From Hymenopellis radicata (Eukaryota; Basidiomycota; Agaricomycetes; Agaricales; Physalacriaceae), in NCBI GenBank assembly GCA_015501595.1, contig JADNRX010000154.1:57522-121521 (forward strand): a DNA stretch of 64,000 bases, written 5' to 3'. Positions 9,480-20,800 of this stretch are shown here, one piece after another. Below the pieces are notes generated by a model. That model did no database searches and was not told where the DNA came from. It was given only the letters and a program-made list of their open reading frames with translations. Position 1 is the stretch's first letter, and every line of letters begins with the position of its first letter. Both the position numbers and the translations under genes were made by a program.

Positions 9480-10130
9480 ATTCAACTCACACTCTTTTGG
9501 TTATTCGCTCGTTTACAGATCTTTGTCTTGTGGGTACTGGGGGCTTCATACGCGTAAAACATGGCACTGGCACTGGGGGCTTATTCACACTTCCTTCCTG
9601 GCTGGGGAAGTACATTGGGCACTGGGGGCATTGACAAACTGCGGGAACCGGGGGCATATAACTACTTTGGGAACCGGGGGCTCTAGACGCAGGTCATCTG
9701 CGTCGACTTTGGGTACTGGGGGCATACTTCTTCCATTGCGACTAGGGAAGACTTTTGGGATCAGGGGGCATTTAACGGTCGTCTGGCAAACGACTGTTAA
9801 TGGAAATGATGCGTGTGCCTCTGGCGCTGGCAAAGGACGAAGTCGTCTCAGCACCATGTTGCAGAACTGATACGATTTGTCTTTTTTGGGAGGCTCTAGA
9901 CGCAGGTCATCTGCGTCAACTTTGGGTACTGGGGCATACTTCTTCCATTGCGATCTGGGAAGACTTTTGGGATCAGGGGACATTTCAACGGTCGTCTGGC
10001 AAACGACTGTTAATGGAAACGATGCGTGCGCATCTGGTACTGGCAAAGGACGACGTCGTATCAGCACCATGTTGCAGAACTGATACGACTCGTCGTTTTG
10101 GGAACTAGGGGAATCTTGCGCGTCTGGTTG
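9480..10130. repeat. Hairpin-rich tandem repeat behind the left kinase
   Basis: Short GC-rich motifs (tactgggggc, accgggggc) at 9,530-9,680 are followed by two units of about 213 bp starting at 9,681 and 9,894. Each unit begins ctctagacgcaggtcatctg, which contains the hairpin GACGCAG-gtcat-CTGCGTC. Each also contains gtctggcaaacgac and a segment around cagcaccatgttgcagaactg. A minus-strand frame runs through the repeat but only mirrors its periodicity. The right arm has the same repeat at 38,511-39,130 with an extra short-motif unit. Confidence 0.75.
10055..10089. repeat. Perfect 10-bp hairpin 1
   Basis: GTCGTATCAG (10,055-10,064) and CTGATACGAC (10,080-10,089) flank a 15-nt loop, caccatgttgcagaa. 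In the right arm the corresponding copy is split by a MITE at its TA. Confidence 0.85.
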
Positions 10131-10167
10131 TGGTACCAGCACTATTCGCGAAACTGGTATTAGTCAA

Positions 10168-10200
10168 GTCGGATCAGCACCATGGCAGAACTGATCCGAC
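10168..10200. repeat. Perfect 10-bp hairpin 2 (covarying with hairpin 1)
   Basis: GTCGGATCAG (10,168-10,177) and CTGATCCGAC (10,191-10,200) flank the loop caccatggcagaa. Stem and loop are homologous to hairpin 1, with T-A replaced by G-C on both sides of one pair. It is conserved in the right arm around 38,139-38,171. Confidence 0.85.
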
Positions 10201-10221
10201 ACGGATGGATTTGGGAGTCGG

Positions 10222-10250
10222 GAGTGCACGCTAAGTTGTAGCGTGCACTC
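10222..10250. repeat. Perfect 12-bp hairpin 3
   Basis: GAGTGCACGCTA and TAGCGTGCACTC flank a 5-nt loop. The stem is identical in the right arm at 38,089-38,117. It could act as a transcription terminator or be the remnant of a small inverted-repeat element; nothing decides between these. Confidence 0.8.
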
Positions 10251-10436
10251 TCGAGACGTCCCGGAGCGTACGTGGATCTATTCCTCAACATCTCACCAGA
10301 ACTGACTACATTTTCTGAGATGTCCACCTGATGCCAAGAATCGCCTTCATTGATGCATAGATACTTGGTCAATGTAGAATACACCGTTTCTTCTGTGTAG
10401 TATAAAGAAAATAACAACAGAATGATCGTGTAACAT

Positions 10437-10925
10437 ATTCACGCGTGCGCCATAAGAGTTCCAACATTACAGGCTTTTTCAGCCGACCAATAGCAGCAAC
10501 ATCCGAAGGCCGCTTCCCGCCGGCCACTCCATCAATGTGCGCAATAAGAGGTGGTGGCGGGGGAGCTGTCGTACCCGCGATGGTCGCCGCCACCCACGCA
10601 TAATTTAACGCTAAAATGTGCGGTCGTTGTTGCTCATTTCCTAATCGATCCAGAAGATCGTACGCCTCAGGCCATCTAGGTACAGCCATGGGTTGGGACA
10701 TCTGGGTAGCTACTGATTCCATGCGCCAAAGTTGTGTTGAATAGAAACTCTCTCCTGATAATTCGGATTCCGATTGCAAGTCTCCCTACAGCAGAACTGG
10801 TCCCTCAACGACGCGTCGACGAATTCTGATACGACGCACCTTAAGGACCGTTCGTCACCGACGTTGTGGCCCTGGTAGTTGTCCCAGTCCTCAATTGCTT
10901 CGAATTCCATGACGGACACCATCAA
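10437..10925 (-). pseudogene. Internally deleted relic of a fourth 2OG-oxygenase-like paralogue
   Basis: On the minus strand the first part encodes VSVMEFEAIEDWDNYQGHN, clearly the N-terminus of the paralogue family (compare MDSVQEIEAIEDWDNYKGL). After roughly 70 further codons without similarity, the frame continues as the family C-terminus (PRWPEAYDLLDRLGNEQQRP, then ALNYAWVAATIAGT, then a KRPSDVAA-LKKP tail). The roughly 1,000 residues between them are gone. The right arm keeps only a still shorter remnant around 37,860-37,920. Confidence 0.7.
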
Positions 10926-11077
10926 CGCGATGTTTTCCCGTGCAAAGTACTGAGGAACAGATTCTATAAAACTACAAGCAGAAAGCTAATCTAAGGCGCG
11001 TACGCCACAACTTTATCAAAAACCATTAATGTAATCCGGTACATACATCAGCCCAATCCCTGATACGCCACTATAAG

Positions 11078-11620
11078 TGGGTGACTTCCCATAACGTTTA
11101 TGCCAGATAAACCGCACAATAAACCGAGTTGCATTCGAACTCCGCTCATTTTCTACTTCAGTATCAAAACCATAACACCGGAGTCATTTTGGAGAGTTAG
11201 ATAAATTCCAACTTGCCTCGGAGTCGTTGCCGCTCATGTCTCCGTAAGGCAAGTATGCATTTCGGCGAGGTATTGCGCTGAACTTGGATCCCGAACATCG
11301 AATGGGTCATGTAACGAGACGTGACCACTTTCCGGCTTGCCAGAGGCAGCAAAGCGTGTCGTATACACTTGAAGGTATGCATACGGGACGATAGGACCCT
11401 GGCAACGGTGTCTGGGAAGTATCTCTTTGATAGTTTGGAGTCTGGAGGTGGGGGGTACCCCCTCCCTCCAGACTCAGAATCTGAAAGACAGTCTTCGCTC
11501 CACTTTGTTTTCCTACCCTGACGCGGCTTGACGGCTCCATGCGCTTACCTTCCTGTTCGGGCGGTTGCTATGCGTCTGAAGAAACAAAATATCTATTCAA
11601 ATGTTATGGGAAGTCACCCA
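11078..11620. mobile_element. 543-bp element with 18-bp terminal inverted repeats, left arm only
   Basis: The ends are TGGGTGACTTCCCATAAC and its exact complement GTTATGGGAAGTCACCCA. The right arm lacks the whole segment (its site reads ccataagtatgtc), so the boundaries are set by comparison. No transposase frame is present, so the element is non-autonomous. It contains a long near-perfect palindrome at 11,448-11,485 centred on GTAC. No clear target duplication is visible; see findings. Confidence 0.8.
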
Positions 11621-11808
11621 GTATGTCAACATCGTCCAACAAAAATTGTAGCAAGAAACTATAGCAAGAAACTATAGGTAACGTTGTATAATAAAGCATA
11701 TGTTGACATTATAAGAGTATGAGAGAATTCTGAAGGACGACTTCACGACAGGCGAGGCTTTTTCGATCGTCCGCTAGAAGCATCAGGCGGCCGCTTTGTA
11801 CCATTCGC

Positions 11809-14800
11809 TCAGTGTGTCGTTGGAGGCAAGGCGGGCGGAGTCGCTGTCCCCGCAATAGTCCCCGTCACCCACGCATAATCTGAGCCCAAGATCCACCGCT
11901 GCTGCTGGTCGTCTCCCAACAGCGCGAGGAAAGCGTATCCTCTCGTCTGGGCACCAGCCCACCTCCCAACATCGATCATGCGCTGTGGTTTCACGACCTG
12001 CATAAGAAAAAGGATGTTTGGTCAGAACGAACTCGATATACGGAACTCTCTGTCCTACCTGCAAGGTCCACTTTCCAATAGTAGTAGTCCACGTGAAGCC
12101 CCATTTTTTGGCGAACATTAGCTGATGTTCTAAATGGGCCTGGGTAGCTGCTGTGACTCTGATGTCTACTTTCGGCAGGTCGTTGGTCAAGAAAGGCACC
12201 AACGAAGTGCGACAGGGTTCGCATCCGCATCCGACAGCTTGCAGCTCTCGAAGAGAAACCACCTGCGATGGCCGTGGTCCGATGGTATGTCGAACGAGCT
12301 TCTTTGCGACTTCAGCAGCGAATGTCGAAAAGGGGGCATCCAGCAAGGATAATTGCTGTGTGGTGAGAAACTTGGGCAGTTGTTTGACGAGCGGTACCAG
12401 TCCGTTCTGAATATATCCAGGCTCGTTAGCTAGAGGCAGAGCTAAAAAGCGAGCGAGGATTTGGACTACGTCACTAGAGAGTCGGAGAGTGAAGCAGTGC
12501 GTAAGAAGTTCAATTCCGTCGTTGGAACGATAATAGTAGCTCGGGTGGTTTATCAATGATGACTGATTGAAGTTGCCAATCATGCCAGCAAGACAAAGCT
12601 TGAGCAAGCCTTGAAGAGTCGTCAAGGACTCTGACGAGTCAGCCTGGGACCGAAGATTCTCGGACATGAACGTGGACAGAGACTTGAGTAGAACACCCTG
12701 GCCCGCTACAAGTGCCTTCACGCGATCTGCTGTTAGACTGGAAAAGACGATATCAATCAGTCGAGTCATTTTGAATCGCAACTGATGAACCCACAATGTC
12801 TGCAAAATCTTGATCGCATCCTTAGACCGCAACAACGCAGTGCGTAATTCTTGGGTGAGCGTCGAATTCGATGACAGGAGAACAGAGGCAGCTTGCGAAA
12901 AGAAAGGCTCGAGGAATTGGCTCAACTCCGGCTTGGCCTGGAGGAACTTGTCCACTTTGGGCACAAGCGCCGAATAATATTCGCTCGGGGGTCGCTGGGG
13001 GTGGGCGGTCTTTTGCCCCTCTCGTTGCAAGAACATATTGTGTAAAAGAGGGAGACAAACTTGAAAACAATTGAAGCGAGTGCCCAGTTCTAGAATGGAG
13101 AGAATAGGATCCACGGTGAGAACCAAGGTGTAAGCTGGCTTCGAACGATATGTTTTCGCTTTCGCTGTCCGATACGGTGGCATTTCGCTAGCAACACGCC
13201 CGAGGCATGCACTTATAATCCCTAAATGCTCTGCGCCCGTCCATGCAGGGGATTCGGAGGGACACTTTTCAACGTATGTTAAAAGAGCTGTCCAGACATT
13301 GAGGTTATACGGCTGAACGGAGTGCAGACGAGGAATCAGACTGTAAACGTCTCGTTGAGCCAGACAGAAATGGTCAGAACAATAAAGGCTTACACTGTGC
13401 GCAAATAGTCAGTCGGATCCTGCTTGGACTGGACCACTTTCATTATCCAGTCGATCTCAGACACATCGAGTTTCTGGAACGTGTCCAAAGCGAGTTGTTT
13501 CTGCGTCTCGCACCAGGAAAGAACGTCCGAGTCAGATTGTCCTGTAGCTATGCCGTCGATGAATCGAGTACGAAGAGTGATAGACCGAAAAAATGTGTTG
13601 CGGGATAGTGCCGTTCGTGGGAACAGTGCCGATCTTTTCTTGAAAACACTGGAAGGTTGTGGCTTGGACCAATGCGTCAAGGTGGTGGGAATCGATGGAT
13701 TGTTATCTGGGTATCAGGCGTTCGGCTGGGACGTTCTAAGAGCCGTGTGAGTTTCTTACTGACAGTGACTTCCTGAGCTAATAAGTTTTTTAGTTATTCG
13801 GAGATCCTATCCAAGATTCGCAGCAGTTACGTTCACGGCTAACACGCTGGCCGCTGTTGTCGCCACAGTCCTGTTCTTAGTTAACCACGCCAGGAGAGCT
13901 TCCACGAGTCGTTGTTCTTTCGCCGTTGGTGTCTCCGATGTAGAGGACTTCAAAGCCACACAAGCAAACTCGCGTACATCGCCGACGGCGAAGTCGACGG
14001 TCGCAGACTCCTCCGGAGTAATGATGAGAGCACAATGTTTGTATGCTGAAATTGCATATGTCAGTCGGTGTAAGGATATCGGAGAAGACTCTTACTGTAT
14101 GTGAGGGTTCCCCACTGGTGTTCAACGACGGACTGATGAGCTGACTAGAAATACAGAAGTCCGAAGCACATACCGTTCGTCTCTCCCTCTCAAAGCTGGG
14201 TTTTCTGTCCCCGTAGTCTAGGCTGCCGTTGATGAAATATTTGTAACCATCCTTGTCTTCCTTGATCGCTTCAGTTGTTGGACCAGACATCCGCATTGGC
14301 ATCCCATCGAGGCCCAGAATCGACAAATCGACCTCGATTGACTCCACGTCGTCGTCCATGCGAAGTTTGTTCACGTCAACCGTATCACTCCAGTCAGCGG
14401 GGTCCTCGTCACAAGAACTGATCATGTCATCAGAACAGCCACCACAAGGACAACCACCCCGATTGCGGCGGACACTGTTGAAACTAGCATGACCGCGTTC
14501 CTTGTACGTGACATGCGCCAGATGAAGATTGAAACCGTAAGTTTTCGCCAGAGGTGCGATGTGTTTGAGCATCAGTAGATCAGAGCCTCTGAGAGCCATT
14601 GCCTTGAAATTGGCCGTACCATCATCGTAAGTGTGGTGGAATAAGCAAGCGACACATTCAGGCGCTTCAGCTTCATCGAAGTCCGAGTCCTCATCTTCAT
14701 CCGAGTCCTCATCTTCATCCGAGTCATCGGCAAAGTCCAGCCGTTGCCTCCAGGAGCCGAATACACGGCGAAGCTGCGTCATTGCTCTTCCGAGGTCAGG

Positions 14801-15751
14801 AAGGCGGGGGATAGACTCTGGTTTGCCGAGAAACGTGAGCCCGTAGGATAGACACGCCACATATCCCGAGTGGATGGGATCTAGTCTTTGACTAACGGCG
14901 GTATACGCGGCAATAGCAGTCATAGATAGAACACCGTGGCCTTCGGTGTTGAACGTTTTCGTGGTTCCTTCATGTATGATGTGAACTTGACCACCGACAT
15001 GATGCGAGGGAAGAATGATGGAAAGCGTTCCGTATTGTTGAGAGTCGTCGCGAATCCTGCCATTTTATCAGAATCAAGCTCGTGCAAGACGGGACTAACG
15101 CACTCTTCAAAGCAATCAATCGAACTGGAAATTTCAAATTCAGAAATTTGGCGCATGATGTCATTGTATGACGTACTTTGTGTGGCGTCCTCGCAGAGTC
15201 AGACTCTTTAGCTTATATTGAACGACGGTTAGAGATACTCGCGTGTCCAAGGCCGCATTCATGGCCGGTCCAACGGTATCCTTGATCCAGGCTTCCCATC
15301 CTGGGTTGTCAAAACGGACCTAATGGGACATTGATGAACAATTATCGTAGAGAACGAGTATTAGTACGCATACCTTGTCACCCGGAAAAGACCAAATCAC
15401 GTCTTTTCCATCACTGTTTCGTGTAGACGCGGACTGTCCGATTATCTCACGGGCTTCGCGTTCGCTTAACGGCAGACCAATACGTCCTAGTCCGTCGAGA
15501 TGTAGGCATGGGTTGACGGCGTCGGAATAATTAATCTGATGTGCAAATGAACCATTGAATCGGAGCTCTCCACACAACACGCTTTCCAAGTCGTCCTATA
15601 TCAGATGAAGGTGAGTAACGCGTCTGTATGCGCTGGCGAAAGTGGGTACCTTGATATCGAAAGACACCCCCAAAGGCGTCTCGTCCTCAACGTCGAGGCC
15701 CTTGTAGTTGTCCCAGTCCTCAATTGCCTCGATTTCTTGAACGGAATCCAT
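11809..15751 (-). pseudogene. 2OG-Fe(II)-oxygenase-like protein, left copy (A), broken by an inversion
   Basis: Same family and exon layout as the right-arm copy B (33,643). The N-terminus MDSVQEIEAIEDWDN, the oxygenase-like part (GELRFNGSFAHQINYSDAVNP, SIILPSHHVGGQVH) and the helical C-terminal half (YTLVLTVDPILSILELGTRF) all read on the minus strand. A segment of about 217 bp (13,597-13,813) reads in the opposite direction, cutting the protein in the middle. The C-terminal tail also stops early (TPPALPPTTH), where copy B continues to KKPRLS. The start at 15,751 is conserved with copy B. Confidence 0.8.
13597..13813. other. Micro-inversion inside gene A
   Basis: Within the minus-strand gene this stretch matches plus-strand copy B (35,554-35,772) in the plus orientation. 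It encodes LRDSAVRGNSADLFLKTLEG on the plus strand, while both flanks match copy B only as reverse complement. It includes the intron and the SEIL codons after it. Confidence 0.85.
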
Positions 15752-16036
15752 AGTCGTGGCGAGAGCAGGACTGAGGAATCGGCCTTTATCTGAATCAAAT
15801 TTGAAATTCCGCCTTGACACAATGGTTCTCACGCCTTCGACGCGACGTGGTCGCGCAATGGTACACGTAGCCTACTCTGTCATTTCCTCAGGCGCTTCAG
15901 AACAGGAACCTCACATTGATTTTGATTTCACTTCTTTTCAACCGTCTGCTACTGTATCCATATCCTTTGGGCTTTTCCTAGCAATTCATGCCCGCTCTGT
16001 CCCATTGCCATTACAGCGCAAAACTGCTTTCCGCGT
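15752..16036. promoter_or_regulatory. Upstream region of gene A, shared with copy B
   Basis: The 285 bp between the dienelactone hydrolase stop and the gene A start correspond to 33,374-33,642 in the right arm and presumably hold the promoter. No sharp TATA element was seen. Confidence 0.4.
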
Positions 16037-17438
16037 TTAGCAGACATGTTCGGGCTCCGCCGCCGTTCCAACCTTCGGGCCCAGGTCCCTACCGGCGGTC
16101 CTCTGGAAAACCTCCATCATAAAGCCGAAGAGCGACCGAGTCAGTGCAGCATCCCAGCGCCCTTTCGAGTTTTCGTCACGGACGAAGGCGTGCTGCGCCT
16201 GAACCTCGAGGAACTAGAGAAAAGGAGAAGGTCAATGATGCCGTAGATGATATTAGGAGAAGCACATACGGAGAGAAGGACTTTAGCGTCCTCAAGCTCT
16301 TTGCGGATGATGTCGCGTCCAGCTCGGGGTACATGTGTGTCTTGCTTCCCAAAGACCATCTAGCGCATATTAAGATTACAATATATCTTATGGTGCACCA
16401 AAGAGATACGTACCACCACCTCTTTGTCTGTCAGCTCGCCATTCCGGACGCGGATCAAAGAATCGTCCTGCTTTCCTTTGCCGAGAGTAGCGCTGTGGAC
16501 ATCCGTGGCAAACCAGCAGAAAGAAGCGAGGACGCGAGGATCAAACGCAGCCTAAGTCAGACAATCAGTACCGACGGTCGTACCATAGAAGTCTAGCAAC
16601 GAACCCTAAATGCCTATAGATCGATTACGGTGGTCAGCGACCGCGTTCGTGCGTGAAAAGGAAACATACCAAATGGCCACCCATGCACATTCCAGTAACT
16701 ATTAATGATTAGATGATACGATAAGATAAGATCGGGGATGATCCTCACCTGCGATACGACCATTGCAGTTGGGATGAGCAGCCAATAAGTCGATGGCCAG
16801 CTTGGCGTCCTAGATCTAATGCGTGAGTGAAATTTTAGACCGGTTTAGTTTCTGAGCGCACTTCATCAAAAGCGGCGACCTCTTTCTCGATCTGTGAAGC
16901 GATTAACTTACAGACATCATCATGCTGAATAGCAAGGACAAACCTTGAACCTGTTTCCTCTGTCAGTTCCTAAATCAGATTGTAACTAAAGGATCCAGGC
17001 AGATCAGTTTATTACTACACGTACCCTCGCCATCATACGGGATAGCCTCGGGTCCTTGAAATTCGTGGAAGCTGGATGGCAAGACTGAAGAATACTTCAA
17101 TGATGACAGTGCAATGAGATCGATCGCGACGACATACCGACGACATATCCCTGGCTGGCGATCTGGCCCGCAAAGCGTTCGACGGGGCCAGTCACTTGGT
17201 AAATCTCACTACAGAGGCCATTCGAACATGCACCTGTGAGTAACTAGAATATCTTCACCTGAACACGACAACACCTGCTCAATTGCCGTTTAGAACCGCT
17301 CCGCATCCACGACGAACACGCACCTGGGAACTTTGCCTGCGGATAGTTCGGCAAGTCAGGCTTCAGCACGAAGACGCGCATGGCCGAGCCATTGCTCGCC
17401 GTGGTAGGGAGGTCTTGTTCTGTCTTGGTGATCAGCAT
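16037..17438 (-). CDS. Dienelactone hydrolase family protein
   Basis: An alpha/beta hydrolase of the carboxymethylenebutenolidase type, probably cytosolic. The start MLITKTEQDLPTTASNGS is followed over about eight short exons by SEIYQVTGPVERFAGQ, the nucleophile motif VTGMCMGGHLAFR (Cys), VFGKQDTHVP (Asp) and AQHAFVRDENSKGRWD (His), so the Cys-Asp-His triad is present. The last codons (GPKVGTAAEPEHVC, stop at 16,037) fall inside the left inverted-repeat arm. The right arm holds only this tail. The family hydrolyses dienelactone in aromatic degradation, but many fungal members have unknown substrates. Confidence 0.85.
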
Positions 17439-17889
17439 ATTGATAGTGGCAGTACAGATGAGAGATTGGATTGATCAGCTCCGAGTCTCCGATGAGTTCT
17501 TCTAATACCAATCCAGAGACAACAAACATGCGCCAACATACGAAGGCCTGAGGTCTAGATTTGTAGTGGGAAAACCATATGCAATGCATCATGGGGCGAC
17601 CGGATGCGGCCCGCTCTCGATAGAACTCTTATTGCGGGACCTTCTTCATCATGCATCAACTGCGAGTCCGTGCAGTCCGGGGCCTAGTAGTCAATGGCTT
17701 CAATTTCCTACAGCTGGGGGTGGGAGGGAGAAGCTTTCGTTTGAAACTCGTGACTTTGTTTCTCACGCCTTGCTGTCGTCGCAATTAGAACAGTGAGGCT
17801 ACGTTAAGTACATAAGTACAACTTGAATATTGCGCATGAATGTATACAGCAGTAGCTAAAGCGCAGCATTCGAGAACCTCTATAACTGT
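17439..17889. other. Intergenic, promoter side of the hydrolase
   Basis: No gene or repeat was seen between the hydrolase start and the stop of the next gene. Confidence 0.5.
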
Positions 17890-20800
17890 TTACGACAGCC
17901 GCGGTTTCTTCAACTGTTGGGTACTCATGCCGTTAGAGTGACGCTTGGTCGCCACTCCGTTCACGCGGGTACTAAGAGGCAAAGCCGGCGGACGGGCCAT
18001 GCCCTCGATGGTTCCTACCACCCACTGATAATCGGATCCCAATATCGCTCGCTGCTGCTCCTCATCCCCGAGCAGGCGCAGTACATCACGTCCCTTCTTC
18101 TGATCTCCCAGCCATTTGACGTTTTCCACCATCTGCGGCGGTTTGTATATCTGGACTACCGGTCAGGATGAAAACGGTTTGGCGAGGCAGAAATGGACGT
18201 ACAGTCGTCCAGTATAAGTATTCCGCTGCCAAGTAAAACCCATTTCTTCGTTGGGGCGAGACGCTCTTCAACATGATGGTTACTACCTGTAGCCATCATG
18301 AGGCGCTCTTCGGTGTTGAGCATAAAGGGTACGAGATGTTTATTGCACCAGTTACATCCACACCCAGTAGCTTCGAGCTCCGCAGAAGAGATTGTATGGT
18401 TGGGCTTTGTTCGCATAACGAATCGCACAAACTTCTTTGTGACTTCAGCGGCGAACGTCGAGAACGGGCTGTGTTTTAAGGACAAGTGATGCGTGTATAG
18501 GAAATGGGGAAGGTCCTTGAGGATGGGTATTAATCCCTGTTCGACGTAAGCCGCGTCGTTGGATGGTGGAGCTATGAGGAAGCGCGCGAGCACTCGACCT
18601 ACTTCCTCACGGAGGTCCACAGTGAAGCATAATCTGAGCAGCTCTATTCCGGGATTGCCGGCCTCCCTGTTGAGATTATCCTGGCGTATCTTGATTAACG
18701 AAAGCGGCCAAAAAGCATTGATTTTAGCTGCGAGACAGAGCCGCTTGATCTTGCAGATCGCCTCGCTTGATTTGACCCAACGCGGAAGAGTATGGGACAC
18801 AAGGATGATGAGCTGTTTCAAAAGGTCAGGCTTCTTCGCAATGTCGTTGATTCGCTCCGGAGTGAATCTACGAGGGACCGTCAGTTATAACGTTACGTTT
18901 CAAAAGAAGCTCAAAGGGCGTTACAATGTAGAACAAGATATGATTGTCCATTCCCCGGAACGTATCAGAGCAATCCGGAAAATTCGAAACGCATCCAAAG
19001 ACGTGGCAGAAGACGGCACGAGCTGCCAAGCAGCTCTGAAGAAAAATCTCTCGAGACGTTCGCCCCACCCTTCCTCTATTTGGGAGTTCTCAGGAAGAAG
19101 TCCATTTATTTCGGACACAAGCAACCCATAATACACCATTTCCCGTGTACCAAGAGATGTTTCCCACATCCTCTCCAACAGACGCATGCATCTGTCAAAA
19201 CAGCTGAAGCGGATCCCGAGTTTAAGAAGCGATATAATGGCGTCGACGACCTGCCGCTCAACTGTTTTACCAGCTGAATCATTCGAGTACGGTTGCGGTG
19301 GCGTCGTCCATGGCGACATGCGTTCTGCAATCTCTGCGAGACAGTTCTGAATAGTCGGAAGATGACGAGGCTGTTCGGAAAGACGTGACAGGAAAGCACC
19401 CCAGAAACAGACATCGGAAATCTGTATTGCCTGCAGCCGAGGGATCACACTGAGCGAATCGTCACTGTCAATCAAAAGTGGCTGCAAGAAACGTGCACAT
19501 ACGCATGGTATAAGAAATCATCTGGATTCTGTTTCTCTCCTACGAGTTCCAGTATCCAGCTGATGTCCGCAATTCTGAAGGTCGGCGCCGTGTTTAGCAT
19601 GAACTCTCGTTGCACTTGACACCACGACTTGACAGTACTGTCATTTCGCGCCTTAGCGGTGGTAGATAAATGCCCAATGAGCTGGACACGAAGTGCATTG
19701 GATGCGGTCGCAGAGAAGATTTCTGTATACCTTGCAAAGCGAGAGTCAGTGTTGAAACGGTCTAGAAACAAAGTTGAAGCATACAGGCCGTTCAGATCGC
19801 TCCAGCTGAATATTTGATACGAACGGGCTAGGTTATCCGCACCCATTATCGCGAGGCAACACTTTGCGCCACAATAGTGTACGACTTTCCGGAAAAGGTG
19901 GACGTCGTGCCAGCGGTCAGCACAGCTTCGCAAGAAAGCAACCACCTCCCGATGTGTCGCTGATGGACTGTTAGCAGCGGATGATTGACTTTTCAACCAT
20001 TGCAGAAGGACTGTAAGAATCTTCTTGTCTTTCACTGATGCAGGAACTTTTGAAAGAGTCGCCAATTTCGCAAAAGCGAAATCGACGTCTTCAAAGACAA
20101 AGCTGACGTACTTCGACTTCTTTGGTGAAATGACGAGGGCGGTGAATTTATAAGCTAGTGCGTGTAAATATCAGTAAGAGCACGCCAAGTCAGAGAGGAT
20201 GACCGACTGTATGCTGTCAAGCCGTCCTTCATTGACAGTGAGCTAGGACCGGCAGCGCATCGTAGGAGTACGTACCCAGTATTTCCCAGGAACTAGACGA
20301 GATTTCCAATCAACGTTGTCATCGTTGATGAAGCAGGAAGTCGGGTCAGAGTCTCCGTCGCGAAGGCCGCCAATGGCTCGACCAGTCATGTGCATCGGTA
20401 TGTTCTCGAGGGTCTTCACGCGCTTAAATGACAGCATAACTTCGGGAATGCTATCGTCGTCACTTGAATATGAGCCATGATTTGACTCGTCTTCTGAACC
20501 ATGATTTGACTCGTCTTCTGAACCGTATTCCGACTCGTAGTACGAAGGGTATTCCGGAAAGCCTAGACCGTAGTCTGAGGAGTCGTCTGGGTCTTTCTCG
20601 TGTCGCCGCCACTCCACATATTCCACGGATGAAAAATGCAGATCGAATCCATACGCCGTGGCCCAAGGCTCAAGCTGCTTGAGCTTCAATTTATCGGAGG
20701 ATTTCAGCGCGAAAATTTCATGCGGCCCATCGGGGTACGTATGGTCAAAAAGGCAGACGAGAAACTGTGGCGCAGCAACCGTACCCTCCGGCCTATTACG

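Larger units (their letters stand above)
8102..16112. repeat. Left arm of a large inverted duplication
   Basis: The reverse complement matches 33,308-40,564 with high identity broken by a few indels. The order is kinase, tandem repeat with hairpins, gene relic, 2OG-oxygenase-like gene, and the last part of the dienelactone hydrolase gene. Arm-specific insertions are the TIR element at 11,078-11,620 and a longer paralogue relic at 10,437-10,925. The arms are separated by 17.2 kb of unique sequence. Confidence 0.9.

Noticed and set aside
9585..10142. 185-codon minus-strand frame with internal repeats (VPKVDADDLRLEPP)
   Set aside because: The periodicity comes from the DNA tandem repeat; the right-arm counterpart is interrupted and shorter.
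9480..10250. CRISPR-like array
   Set aside because: Two long units with similar spacers in a eukaryotic context; not a direct-repeat/unique-spacer pattern and no cas genes.
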